DNA from: an uncultured bacterium
GTDB lineage: Bacteria; Bacteroidota; Bacteroidia; Bacteroidales; Bacteroidaceae
DNA: 64,000 nt
Assembly (NCBI GenBank): GCA_905214795.1
Contig: CAJMNM010000005.1
Span: 1 to 64,000 of the forward strand
Reading direction: 5' to 3'
Under the pieces are notes generated by a model. The model saw only the letters and a program-made list of their open reading frames with translations. It did not search any database and had not been told where the DNA came from. The translations under genes were made by a program, and so were the position numbers. Of the stretch, positions 32,503 to 42,500 are shown in pieces; position 1 is the first letter of the stretch, and each line of letters starts with the position of its first letter.

Positions 32503-33812
32503 TATTGAATCTTCCACTTCATGAACCATTTTTCGTTAAAGGTGATACCTACATTAAGACGGAAATAGTTTTCGGTAATGAGGGATGATGAACTGGCTGA
32601 AACATTAATCCATTGGGCGGAAATGTTTAACAGAGAGTTGCTGTTTGATTGCTTACTGAGTGGAAAACAGAAACCAGCGGAAACACCAATTTCTCGTGGA
32701 CCAGTTACTCCGTTTACCTTATAATAAGGTGTAGAGTATGAAACTCCCATACTGTATTTTATTCGTTGCAGATATTTGTTGCTTAATTTATTTGGTTGAT
32801 ACGTACCACCTGCAATAATTTGTATCTTGTCATTATAGTTGTCAGAAGAAGATACGAATTGATTGTCAATGATTTGTGGAACATTACATTTAGACCACAT
32901 TTGGTATTTCGCATCAAGTCCTAATGTTAATTTCTGCTTGTGTTGCCATGCAAGACCAAAACCAATGGTATGAGGCAGTGAGAATGCTTTGTTGATGTCA
33001 ATCTTGGTTGTATCACCACTTGTTACAAAACTGGCATAGTGTGCTGTAGAGTTAAGTTTATGGCCTAATCCATAAGTTGCACCTAATGTCAGAATGTCGT
33101 TTCTGTTTATCTTGATGGGATATTGTATACCGATATCAAGTTTGTATGTGGAAAAGTCTGCATTAATTTGTCTGTTCAGACCGTTACTTGTAGTGCTGGA
33201 ACTTCCGTTTTCGTAGAAAGTTTGTTTTACAGACTGACTGTAGTTTCCCCAAAGGAAACTGATATTTGCACCAATGGAAAAGTCAGCAAATGGATTCCAA
33301 CCTAATCCTAAATAAGCTTCATGAATACCACCGTCACCGTTATAGGTATTGGTATAGGTCATACTGGAACCGCTGGTGAAATTTTCTCCTAGATATTTGC
33401 TTTCAGAAAAATTATATCCTATAGTAGAATAAGGTAAAAAACCAAATGACATACCTAACCCAGGGCAAAGGCGGAATGCGCCGTTTACATATTCTAACGA
33501 AGTATTATGAGCATTAACGCTGTTACCTCCGCTTTTGAAGTTGGCATTCTGCAACATCATGCCGACATCAAAGATAAATGTTAAAGAGTCAATTGCTGAA
33601 TATGATGCCGGGTTCTGTTTGTTGATAATCTTTCCGTCGCGCCATCCCATTGATAAACCACTCATGGCTTTGTTGAAACCTTGTGACTGGTCGTTGAGAC
33701 TTCCTACTCCAAATCGGGAGTAAGGAGAATTGGAACCATTTGTCTGCGAATGAACAGGAAGTGCAACAATTAACAGCAGGAATGAGTAGAATAATTGTTT
33801 ATAATAAGTCAT
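32502..33812 (-). CDS. Outer-membrane beta-barrel protein (FadL/PorV-like) coupled to lptC
   Basis: A 436-residue protein with a signal peptide (residues about 1-22, ending LPVHSQ). The mature start SPYSRFGVGSL is followed by FNKAMSGLSMGWRDGKIINKQNPAS, the phrase seen in Bacteroidetes FadL/PorV-like barrels. The rest alternates short strands and turns (LCPGLGMSFGFLPYSTIGYNF, DILTLGATYGLGHKL, HTIGFGLAWQHKQKLTLGLD, IGVSAGFCFPLS, YFRLNVGITF). It should be an outer-membrane channel or scaffold; its ligand is unknown. The one-base overlap with lptC and a promoter just upstream make it the first gene of an envelope operon. Confidence 0.8.
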   Translation of the reverse strand: MTYYKQLFYSFLLLIVALPVHSQTNGSNSPYSRFGVGSLNDQSQGFNKAMSGLSMGWRDGKIINKQNPASYSAIDSLTFIFDVGMMLQNANFKSGGNSVNAHNTSLEYVNGAFRLCPGLGMSFGFLPYSTIGYNFSESKYLGENFTSGSSMTYTNTYNGDGGIHEAYLGLGWNPFADFSIGANISFLWGNYSQSVKQTFYENGSSSTTSNGLNRQINADFSTYKLDIGIQYPIKINRNDILTLGATYGLGHKLNSTAHYASFVTSGDTTKIDINKAFSLPHTIGFGLAWQHKQKLTLGLDAKYQMWSKCNVPQIIDNQFVSSSDNYNDKIQIIAGGTYQPNKLSNKYLQRIKYSMGVSYSTPYYKVNGVTGPREIGVSAGFCFPLSKQSNSNSLLNISAQWINVSASSSSLITENYFRLNVGITFNEKWFMKWKIQ

Positions 33813-33865
33813 TGTTGTATTCTAAATATTCGGTTTTGCCCTTGAGGCATGATGTTTTTTATCTG

Positions 33866-33895
33866 CAAAGATGATATTTTTTATTCGGCTGTCAA
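33866..33895 (-). promoter_or_regulatory. Promoter of the barrel-lptC-CNNM operon
   Basis: Minus-strand TTG (33895-33893), 19 bases, then CATCTTTG (33873-33866), one base off the TAnnTTTG consensus. It is placed about 53 bases before the barrel ATG. Confidence 0.55.
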
Positions 33896-34204
33896 AATGA
33901 ATTTAGCATTGGCTTGTTAAAAAAACAAAAATGGTGTTTTTTTATAGGATATTCATAGGATTTGTTCTCTTATTCACATATGGTTATAACTTTTTTAATA
34001 TCATATACAAAGAAATATATAGTTTTTGTGTAGCCTGATAATTTTATATTTGTTTTAAACCAAATAACTGTTTAACCCCTGTTTGTTTAATGGAGAATTA
34101 TATATTTATTGTTTTTTTGAAAAAAATATATGATTATTTATAATATTTGTTTACTATTTGTTGGAAAAATAGTATTTTTGCAGAAATGTTAAATATATTA
34201 AAAT
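33896..34204 (+). other. AT-rich region upstream of the BY-kinase gene
   Basis: About 310 strongly AT-rich bases between divergent operons. A -7 element TATTTTTG lies at 34173-34180, 25 bases before the BY-kinase ATG; the TTTG at 34146-34149 is 23 bases upstream of it, slightly too far. No inverted repeats that would mark an invertible capsule promoter were found. Confidence 0.5.
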
Positions 34205-36601
34205 ATGGAATACGGTAGAGAAGAAGAAAACGAGAATAAAAATCTTAATTTACGAGAGATCTTTGATAAATATTTTGCGTTTTGGCCTTTGTTCGTGGCT
34301 TGTATCTTTGTTTGTGTTATCATGGCGTATTTGTATTTGCGGTTTCAAACACCAGTGTATAATATAAATGCTTCTGTTCTGATTGTAGAAAATGATACAA
34401 AAAAGTCCGGTAATAGTGCCATCCCGATTTCTGCTGTGTCGGATTTAGGTATGTTTTCATTAAGTAATAATTTTGATAATGAGATACAAATATTGCAATC
34501 TCGTAATTTAAATAGAACTGTAGTGTGCAGATTGAATCTGTATACAAATATTTATTTAAAACGTTTATTTTCTTATAATGTTCCCTTATATCATGATTCT
34601 CCTGTCAATGTATATATGGATTCTGATGATGCTGAGAAGATGATTGCTCCATTGAAACTAAATCTTGCATTGAGTGAAGACGGAACTGTTGACATACAAG
34701 GAATGTATGTATTGGGGGCTGAAAAGAAGATAATAGAAAAAAAAGCGGTTGTTTTACCTGCTGTTGTCAGAACAGAATATGGTAAAATCTTTTTATCTAA
34801 GAATGATTCTGTTGAAATTCAAAATGAAACTTGTGAGTTGGTTGTTGTAATTGCAAATCCGAGTTTGACAGCTGAGGCATACGTGCGTAATTTGTCGGTG
34901 GAACCGGCTTCGAAAACAACAACCATAGCAAAATTAAGTCTTAAAAATACTGTACCTGAGAGAGGTGTGGAATATATTAATAAACTTGTTGAAGCTTATA
35001 ACGAGGACGCAAATACGATAAAAAATGAAGTGGCCAATAAAACAGCAGATTTTATTAATGTACGTTTGGGTATTATAGAAAAGGAACTTAGTGATAAAGA
35101 GGCTGATTTGGCAAATTTCAAGCAACGTTATAATCTTACAGATATAAGTAATGATGCTGCATTGTTTCTTCAGGAAAACTCAAAATATGAGCAAGAGCTG
35201 ATTGAAAATGAAATACAGGTAAAATTAGTGTCGTCTTTTCAAGAATATCTGAATATACCTGAAAATATAGATAAGATGATTCCTGTCAATATAGGTATAT
35301 CTGATAATAATTTGGCAAGTTTAATTAATGAGTATAATAGTATGCTTGTTGAAAGAGAACGTATTTGTAAAACATCTACTGAAAATAATCCGGCATTAGT
35401 TAATATAGATGTTCAGATTGACGCTGCAAGAAAAAGTATAGTATCATCAGTGAACAGACTTTTGAAGGGTTTGCAAATGTCTCAGAGTGAAATTGCCAGA
35501 CAGACTGGTAAGTATGAAGAACGTATAAGCGAAACACCTATGCAGGAAAAAGAGTATCTGAGAATCGTCCGAGAAAGAGAAGTCGTATCGTCACTATATA
35601 CAATGTTGTTAGAAAAACGAGAGGTAAATGTGATTAAGCTTGCTTCTACCGCAAATAACGGACGGTTGATTGAAAATGCTATGTTTGGACCGCAGCCGGT
35701 GTCGCCAAATAAGAAAATATTTTTGTTGGTTGCCCTATTTATGGGGTTAGGAATTCCTGTAGCTGTGATTTATTTGAAAGATTTGTTGCAATATAAAATT
35801 AAAACAGCTGAAGATGTTGGTAAGTTATCTGATGTGACACTTTTGGCAGAGGTTCCTGTATTCGACAATCATGAGCTTGGCTCTATTTGTGTGAGGGAAA
35901 ATGCAAATGGAATAGCAGAAGAGTGTTTTAGAGAAATAAGAACCAATCTTTTCTTTATGTTGGAGAAAGACGAAAAGGTTATAATGTTTACTTCTACACA
36001 GCCAGGAGAGGGGAAGACTTTTTTGGCAAGTAATATGGCCGTCAGTCTTTCATATACGGGAAAAAAAGTGCTTATTGTCGGCTTTGATATTAGAAAGCCT
36101 CAACTTTTCAGAGCCTTTGATTTTAAAAAAGACAGTTTGGGGGTAACAAACTATTTGATAGATCCAGAACACAATCCGTTAGATTCTCTTATTTATCATG
36201 ATGAGAGATTTGCAAATTTAGATATTTTGCCTAGTGGAACTATTCCACCTAATCCAACGGAGTTGTTGATGAGGGATAGTTTAAATGTGCTTATGACTGA
36301 GCTGAAGGTAAGATATGATTACATCATAATGGATACGGCACCGATAGGTATAGTTACAGATACTTCCATTTTAGGTAAGTATGCAGATGTTTGTGTGTAT
36401 GTATGTCGTTCAGGGGTAACTCCGAAAGCCGATTTTACTTATATAAATACATTAAAGACCAATCAAAATATAGAAAAGCTTTGTGTTCTACTTAATTCTG
36501 TATCTCTTAAAAAAAGTGGATATTATGGAAAACGCTATACAAATAACCGTTATGGAAGATATTACGGCAATGGAAGGCGTTATGGATATGGTAATCAGTA
36601 A
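34205..36601 (+). CDS. Polysaccharide co-polymerase / bacterial tyrosine autokinase (Wzc-like BY-kinase)
   Basis: A 798-residue inner-membrane protein joining a Wzz-type chain-length domain to a BY-kinase. A first membrane segment (about 27-47) and a large periplasmic, partly coiled-coil region lead to a second segment near 505-525 (IFLLVALFMGLGIPVAVIY). The cytoplasmic kinase has Walker A QPGEGKT (about 599-605), Walker A' VLIVGFDIRKPQL (about 622-634) and Walker B YDYIIMDTAP (about 703-712). The C terminus is a Tyr/Arg/Gly cluster with about ten tyrosines, the autophosphorylation tail. Such proteins control capsule or exopolysaccharide length. No Wza exporter or capsule cluster adjoins. A sampled line (34981) has only 20 of 60 G/C. 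Confidence 0.93.
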   Translation: MEYGREEENENKNLNLREIFDKYFAFWPLFVACIFVCVIMAYLYLRFQTPVYNINASVLIVENDTKKSGNSAIPISAVSDLGMFSLSNNFDNEIQILQSRNLNRTVVCRLNLYTNIYLKRLFSYNVPLYHDSPVNVYMDSDDAEKMIAPLKLNLALSEDGTVDIQGMYVLGAEKKIIEKKAVVLPAVVRTEYGKIFLSKNDSVEIQNETCELVVVIANPSLTAEAYVRNLSVEPASKTTTIAKLSLKNTVPERGVEYINKLVEAYNEDANTIKNEVANKTADFINVRLGIIEKELSDKEADLANFKQRYNLTDISNDAALFLQENSKYEQELIENEIQVKLVSSFQEYLNIPENIDKMIPVNIGISDNNLASLINEYNSMLVERERICKTSTENNPALVNIDVQIDAARKSIVSSVNRLLKGLQMSQSEIARQTGKYEERISETPMQEKEYLRIVREREVVSSLYTMLLEKREVNVIKLASTANNGRLIENAMFGPQPVSPNKKIFLLVALFMGLGIPVAVIYLKDLLQYKIKTAEDVGKLSDVTLLAEVPVFDNHELGSICVRENANGIAEECFREIRTNLFFMLEKDEKVIMFTSTQPGEGKTFLASNMAVSLSYTGKKVLIVGFDIRKPQLFRAFDFKKDSLGVTNYLIDPEHNPLDSLIYHDERFANLDILPSGTIPPNPTELLMRDSLNVLMTELKVRYDYIIMDTAPIGIVTDTSILGKYADVCVYVCRSGVTPKADFTYINTLKTNQNIEKLCVLLNSVSLKKSGYYGKRYTNNRYGRYYGNGRRYGYGNQ

Positions 36602-36667
36602 TTTTTATTGTACTTTCTCATAAATGATAAATCTACATGAAAGTTTTTAACTTGTGTGGATTTGTAC

Positions 36668-36675
36668 TATCTTTG
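36668..36675 (+). promoter_or_regulatory. -7 element before the DUF4105 gene
   Basis: TATCTTTG fits TAnnTTTG; transcription would start near 36682. This argues for a start codon at 36702 rather than at the upstream end of the open frame (36654). A good -33 match was not seen. Confidence 0.55.
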
Positions 36676-36701
36676 TGTCGCATATGCAAGATAAGGTCAA
36701 T

Positions 36702-37877
36702 ATGAGAAATAATATGTTGAAGTGGCTGTTGTATTTCATTCTGATATTCTCAGGAGGAAATGCGACAGCTAATTCTTTAGATTCTGTAGAGATAAGTCTG
36801 TTGACTTGTTCCCCGGGAACAGCTGTTTATGAGCAGTATGGTCATACTGCTATCAGATGCCGTTTCCTTAAGACAAATGAAGATATTGTGTTTAATTATG
36901 GCGTATTCAGTTTTTCGGAACCACATTTTATTTGGCGTTTTATAAAAGGTGAATGCGATTATCAGATAGGTGTAGAATCTTTTGAAGATTTTTGCTGGCA
37001 ATATGACAGACGCGGGTCAACTGTATATCAGCAGGTGTTGAATCTTACTCCTCACGAAAAAGAAAAGCTGTTAAATGCTTTATTTGAGAATATGCGTCCC
37101 GAAAACAGGCGGTATAGATATAATTTTCTATATGATAACTGTACAACAAGAGCTCGAGATAAAATAGAAAAGGCTATAGATGGAAAGGTGATATATAGTC
37201 AGAGTCGTAACAAGACATATCGAAAGATTATTCATCAGTATACCTTTGACTATCCATGGACAATGTTGGGTATTGATATTTGTTTGGGTGAAGATGCGGA
37301 TAAAATCATTACTGAACGGGAAGAAATGTTTGCCCCTTTGTATATGTTGAAATATGCAGATGATGCAATGATTCAGAGTCCTGATTGTACGACAAGACCG
37401 TTTATCTTGTCGAAATCAGAAATCGTAAAAGGGCGTCCCGTTGTTCCGGAAAAAACGTTTCCGCTGTCTCCATTGCAGGTGGTGTGGATTGTTTTTGGTC
37501 TTGTCGGCATCTTGACTATTGTGGAGCGACGATACGGAAAATGTTTTTGGTGGTTGGATGCAATACTGCTGGCTTTACAGGGAGGAATTGGATTAGTGGT
37601 AGCTATGCTTTTTTTCTTTTCTGTGCATCCTACAGTAGATTCAAATTGGTTGATAATTGTATTTAATCCTATTCCGTTGCTGGCAATGCCTTGGGTCGTT
37701 TATTCGGCAATAAAACATCAACGTAATGTCTATCATTTTGTTGCAAGCGTTGTTTTAACATTATTTATAATATTTTCAGCGCTTATGCCACAAAATTTTA
37801 ATGCGGTCGTTGTACCTTTGGTACTAATTTTGTTGTTGCGTTCTTGCAACTATGTTTTCATATATTTAAAAAGGTAG
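36702..37877 (+). CDS. DUF4105 membrane protein, Lnb-like (candidate lipoprotein N-acyltransferase)
   Basis: A 391-residue protein with a signal peptide or first membrane helix (MLKWLLYFILIFSGG). A periplasmic DUF4105 domain covers about residues 25-240, and four or so C-terminal membrane helices follow (SPLQVVWIVFGLVGILTIV, LLALQGGIGLVVAMLFFF, WLIIVFNPIPLLAMPWVVYS, FVASVVLTLFIIFSAL). The conserved pair YGHTAIRC and YDNCTTRARD suggests a papain-like His/Cys centre. From memory, DUF4105 proteins in Bacteroides include Lnb, an N-acyltransferase that adds the third acyl chain to lipoproteins. Whether this copy does so is not shown by sequence alone. The start follows the -7 element at 36668. The next gene begins 10 bases downstream. 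Confidence 0.82.
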   Translation: MRNNMLKWLLYFILIFSGGNATANSLDSVEISLLTCSPGTAVYEQYGHTAIRCRFLKTNEDIVFNYGVFSFSEPHFIWRFIKGECDYQIGVESFEDFCWQYDRRGSTVYQQVLNLTPHEKEKLLNALFENMRPENRRYRYNFLYDNCTTRARDKIEKAIDGKVIYSQSRNKTYRKIIHQYTFDYPWTMLGIDICLGEDADKIITEREEMFAPLYMLKYADDAMIQSPDCTTRPFILSKSEIVKGRPVVPEKTFPLSPLQVVWIVFGLVGILTIVERRYGKCFWWLDAILLALQGGIGLVVAMLFFFSVHPTVDSNWLIIVFNPIPLLAMPWVVYSAIKHQRNVYHFVASVVLTLFIIFSALMPQNFNAVVVPLVLILLLRSCNYVFIYLKR

Positions 37878-37887
37878 AGAGAAAGGC

Positions 37888-39474
37888 ATGCATAATAGAA
37901 AATATTGTTTTCTTACACCGTTAATAATCGTGCTGGCTTGTACACAAGTCAGTGCTCAGACGGCTGCTCCTGTACCACGTCTTGTTGTTAATGTTATAGT
38001 GGATCAGTTGCGTACTGATTATATGGAAGCTTTTTCTGAACTTTATGGTGCAGATGGCTTTAATAAATTATTACGCGAAGGACGGTCGTATTTACATGCC
38101 CAATATCCGTTTCATGATATAGATCGGTCGTCGGCTGTTGCATGTGTCATGACAGGTACTACACCGTATGAGAACGGAATAGTCGGTTCGCAGTGGATGG
38201 ACCGTAAAAATCTCAGGCCGGTTTATTGTGTGGATGATACGCGTTATGCCGGATGGTTGACATCGGAAACATATTCTCCTTCTCGCTTGACAGTGTCAAC
38301 AATTACAGATGAGTTAAAGGTTGCTACAGATGGTCGCGCATTAGTATATGCCATTGCACCTACAGCCGATGCGGCAATCTTGTCTGCCGGCCATGCGGCA
38401 GACGGCGCATTTTGGCTGAATGATTCAACCGGCTATTGGAGCAGTTCGTCTTATTATGGTAAATATCCGGATTGGGCGTTACGTTATGATTCTTCAGTAC
38501 CGTTAGTTAGTCGTATTTCAGATATCGTATGGAAACCGATTAGTTCTATTGTCGGTAATTTCAATTATTTCATTTCTTCGTCAGAAAACAGAACGTTTAA
38601 GCATAAATTTACAGGTGATCGTGCTATGATTGAATTTAAATCGAGTGCGATGGTTAATGATGAGGTGAATCGTTTTGCGGAACATTGTCTTGATAATACA
38701 GAATTGGGACAGGATAAGGTGACAGACTTTTTGTCTTTGACTTATTATGCCGGCAATTTCGATCACAAGACGATTGCTGAATGTCCTGTTGAACTGCAAG
38801 ATACCTATGTCCGTTTAGATCAGGATATAGCGCAATTAATAAAGATGCTGGAGAAACGGGTCGGTTCAGGACGTTTCCTGCTTGTCTTGACTTCAACCGG
38901 GTATATGGATGATGAGTTTACTGATTTGAGTAAATATCGTATCCCGACCGGAACTTTCAGTATTACCCGTGCTTCAGCTTTGCTTAATCTTTATTTAAGT
39001 GCAATATACGGACAAGGGCAGTATGTTGAGGCTGAGTTTGGTTCTCAGTTATTCCTTAATCAGAAACTGATAGAGGAAAAACAGCTGAATATGGCTGATG
39101 TCTTGACACGTTCTTCTTCATTCTTAATGCAAATGGCCGGCGTTAAGGATGTATATACGTCTCAGCGTCTAGCTCTCAGTGCCGCAACAGCGGGGTTGAA
39201 TTTAATCAGAAATAGTTTTAATAAGGCCCGTTCCGGTGATATTTATATAGAGGTGGCACCGGGATGGAAATATGTGAACGAAGAAACCCACGTTCAGGAT
39301 TATGTACGTGCGTCTTATATGGGATTCCCTATATTTTTTATGGGATGTAATGTACGTGCAGAAACCATTAAAACTCCTGTAACGGTAGACTGTATAGCGC
39401 CTACTGTTGCGCAATTTATGAGAATTAGAGCTCCAAACGCTTGTTCTGTAGCTCCTTTGAGTGCTATTCGTTAA
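37888..39474 (+). CDS. Alkaline-phosphatase-fold protein with eroded metal site (likely pseudoenzyme)
   Basis: A 528-residue exported protein (signal peptide about 1-24, ending VSAQ) of the PafA / nucleotide-pyrophosphatase type. It keeps the fold markers: NVIVDQLRTDYM (Asp39), MTGTTPYENGIVGSQW (88-103), DTYVRLDQDIAQL and GRFLLVLTSTG. The metal ligands seem lost. Active members have STDxxGHxFG and LTADHG; here these read SLTYYAGNFDH (about 282-292) and LTSTGYM (334-340), so Asp/His and Asp-His are replaced. The nucleophile region (DIDRSSAVAC) also lacks the usual Thr. It lies 10 bases after the DUF4105 gene and 118 before secA. A structural or regulatory envelope role is inferred; catalysis is unlikely. 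Confidence 0.8.
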   Translation: MHNRKYCFLTPLIIVLACTQVSAQTAAPVPRLVVNVIVDQLRTDYMEAFSELYGADGFNKLLREGRSYLHAQYPFHDIDRSSAVACVMTGTTPYENGIVGSQWMDRKNLRPVYCVDDTRYAGWLTSETYSPSRLTVSTITDELKVATDGRALVYAIAPTADAAILSAGHAADGAFWLNDSTGYWSSSSYYGKYPDWALRYDSSVPLVSRISDIVWKPISSIVGNFNYFISSSENRTFKHKFTGDRAMIEFKSSAMVNDEVNRFAEHCLDNTELGQDKVTDFLSLTYYAGNFDHKTIAECPVELQDTYVRLDQDIAQLIKMLEKRVGSGRFLLVLTSTGYMDDEFTDLSKYRIPTGTFSITRASALLNLYLSAIYGQGQYVEAEFGSQLFLNQKLIEEKQLNMADVLTRSSSFLMQMAGVKDVYTSQRLALSAATAGLNLIRNSFNKARSGDIYIEVAPGWKYVNEETHVQDYVRASYMGFPIFFMGCNVRAETIKTPVTVDCIAPTVAQFMRIRAPNACSVAPLSAIR

Positions 39475-39592
39475 AGAAAAGGCATGTCAATAAAAACAGT
39501 CAGTAAGATAAGATTGTTGCTTGAGATTCTCAATAAGGTTAGGCATTTAAATATGCCTGAAACATAAAAACAGATAATAAAAAATAAACAAT

Positions 39593-42500
39593 ATGGATAT
39601 AAATAAATTTTTAAGTAAACTGTTTGGCAATAAGTCAACACGTGATATGCGGCTTATTCAGCCATTAGTGGAAAAGGTCAAAAAGGCTTATCCTGAAATT
39701 CAGGCTTTAAGCAATGACGAATTGCGTGCTAAAACACAGGAGATTAAGAAATATGTGCAAAGTTACGCAGATGACCTGAAAGCAAAGATTGCCGAGATTA
39801 AGGCTAAGGTTGAAGAAACACCGTTAGAAGACCGTGCTGGTCTGTTTTCACAGATTGATAAATTAGAAAAACAGGTGCTGGATAAATATGAAGAAGCCTT
39901 GAACGAAGTTATGCCGGTGGCTTTTTCAATTGTGAAATCAACAGCAGAACGCTTTGCTCAGAATGAAGAGGTGTGTGTAACAGCAACAGATTTTGACCGA
40001 GAGTTGGCTGCAACACATGATTTCGTTGAGATTCGTGGTGATCAGGCTGTTTATTATAATCACTGGAAAGCCGGTGGTAATGATACAGTATGGAATATGA
40101 TACATTACGATGTGCAGTTGTTTGGTGGCGTCGTACTGCATCAGGGTAAGATTGCCGAAATGGCTACCGGTGAGGGTAAAACATTAGTGGCTACTCTTCC
40201 TGTATTTTTGAACGCGTTGACCGGAAATGGTGTTCATGTTGTGACCGTTAATGATTATCTGGCAAAGCGTGACTCTGAATGGATGGGCCCACTCTATATG
40301 TTCCATGGTTTGAGTGTTGATTGTATCGATAAGCATCAACCTAATTCTGCCGCACGTCGGAAGGCATATTTAGCGGATATCACTTTTGGTACAAATAATG
40401 AGTTCGGTTTTGATTATCTGCGTGATAATATGGCTACCAATCCGAAAGATTTGGTTCAGCGCGCACACAATTATGCGATTGTCGACGAGGTAGACTCCGT
40501 ATTGATTGATGATGCTCGTACACCGTTGATTATTTCTGGTCCGGTACCTAAAGGTGACGATCAGCTTTTTGAAGAATATCAGCCTTTGGTAGAAAAACTG
40601 GTAGGAGTGCAGCGTCAGTTGGCCACTCAATATCTGGCTGAAGCAAAACAAATGATTTCATCAGGCGATAAGGAAAAGGTAGAGAAAGGTTTCTTGCAGC
40701 TGTATAGAAGTCACAAGGCATTACCCAAAAATAAACCATTGATTAAATATCTGTCAGAACAAGGTATAAAAGCCGGTATGTTGAAGACAGAAGAGATTTA
40801 CATGGAAAACAACAACAAACGTATGCCAGAGGCAGTTGAACCTTTGTATTTTGTTGTTGATGAGAAACTCAATAGCGTAGATCTGACTGATAAAGGAAAC
40901 GAATGGTTGGCCAGCATGACTTCTGATCCCGATTTGTTCGTATTGCCGGATATCACATCCGCTATGTCGGCTTTGGAAGCTGATAAATCATTAAGTGATG
41001 AAGAGCGTCTGGTTAAGAAAGATCAGCTGTTTACCGATTATGCTATCAAGAGTGAACGGGTACATACTATTCAGCAATTGTTGAAAGCCTATACCATGTT
41101 TAACAAAGATGATGAGTATGTCATTATCGATGGTGAGGTGAAGATCGTAGACGAGCAGACCGGACGTATTATGGACGGACGTCGTTGGAGTGACGGCTTG
41201 CATCAGGCTGTTGAGGCTAAGGAACATGTAAAGGTTCAGGCTGCGACACAGACCTTTGCAACCATTACTTTGCAGAACTACTTCCGTATGTATCATAAAC
41301 TTTCTGGTATGACAGGTACTGCCGTAACCGAGGCTGGCGAGTTTTGGGATATCTATAAACTGGATGTAGTTGAGATTCCGACAAACCGTCCGATTGCCAG
41401 AATCGATATGAACGACCGTATTTATAAGACTCAGCGTGAGAAATATAAAGCGGTTATCGAGGAAGTTGAGAAAATGACAAAAGCTGGTCGTCCTGTTCTA
41501 GTGGGTACAACATCGGTCGAGATTTCCGAGATGTTAAGTAAAATGTTGCAAATGCGTAAGATACCACACAACGTATTGAACGCCAAGTTGCATCAACAGG
41601 AAGCTGATATTGTAGCTAAAGCCGGACAGACAAGTACAGTGACTATTGCTACAAACATGGCCGGTCGTGGTACCGACATCAAGTTGAGTGACGAAGTGAA
41701 GAAAGCCGGTGGTTTGGCTATTATCGGAACAGAACGTCATGAAAGCCGTCGTGTAGACCGTCAGTTGCGCGGACGTGCCGGTCGTCAGGGTGACCCGGGT
41801 TCATCTGTCTTCTTCGTATCATTAGAGGACAAACTGATGCGTTTGTTTGCCAGTGAGAAGATTGCTAAAGTCATGGACCGTTTAGGATTTGAGGATGGCG
41901 ACATGATTGAGCATAAGATGATTAGTAATTCTATTGAACGTGCACAGCGCAAGGTAGAGGAGAATCATTTTGGTGTTCGTAAACGTTTGCTTGAATATGA
42001 CGATGTGATGAATAAGCAGCGTACCGTGATTTATGAGAAACGTCGTCATGCTTTGATGGGTGAACGTATTGGCATGGATATTGCAAATATGATATGGGAT
42101 CGTTGCCTGAATATCATAGAAAATAATGATTACCAAGGTTGTAAGGAGGGTTTCCTCGGTATCATGGCAATGGAGGTTCCTTTTACAGAACAGGAATTCA
42201 ATGACATGCGTCGTGAGGATCTTTCAGAGAAAGCATTCCAGGCTGCAATGGACCGTTTCAAGCAGAAGACAGATATGTTGGCAGCGGTAGCCAATCCGGT
42301 AATCAAGAAAGTCTATGAGGAGCAAGGTTCTATGTACGAGAATATCATGGTTCCTATAACAGACGGCCGTCGCATTTACCAGATTGCGACACCTTTGAAA
42401 GAGGCTTATGAAACAGAAAGTCATTCTGTAGTAAAAGCTTTCGAAAAGGCTATTATGTTGCATACTATCGATGAGGCATGGAAGGAAAATCTGCGTGAGT

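Noticed and set aside
33813..34204. Invertible capsule-type promoter
   Set aside because: I looked for flanking inverted repeats around the AT-rich promoter region of the BY-kinase gene and found none, and no UpxY/UpxZ-like genes.
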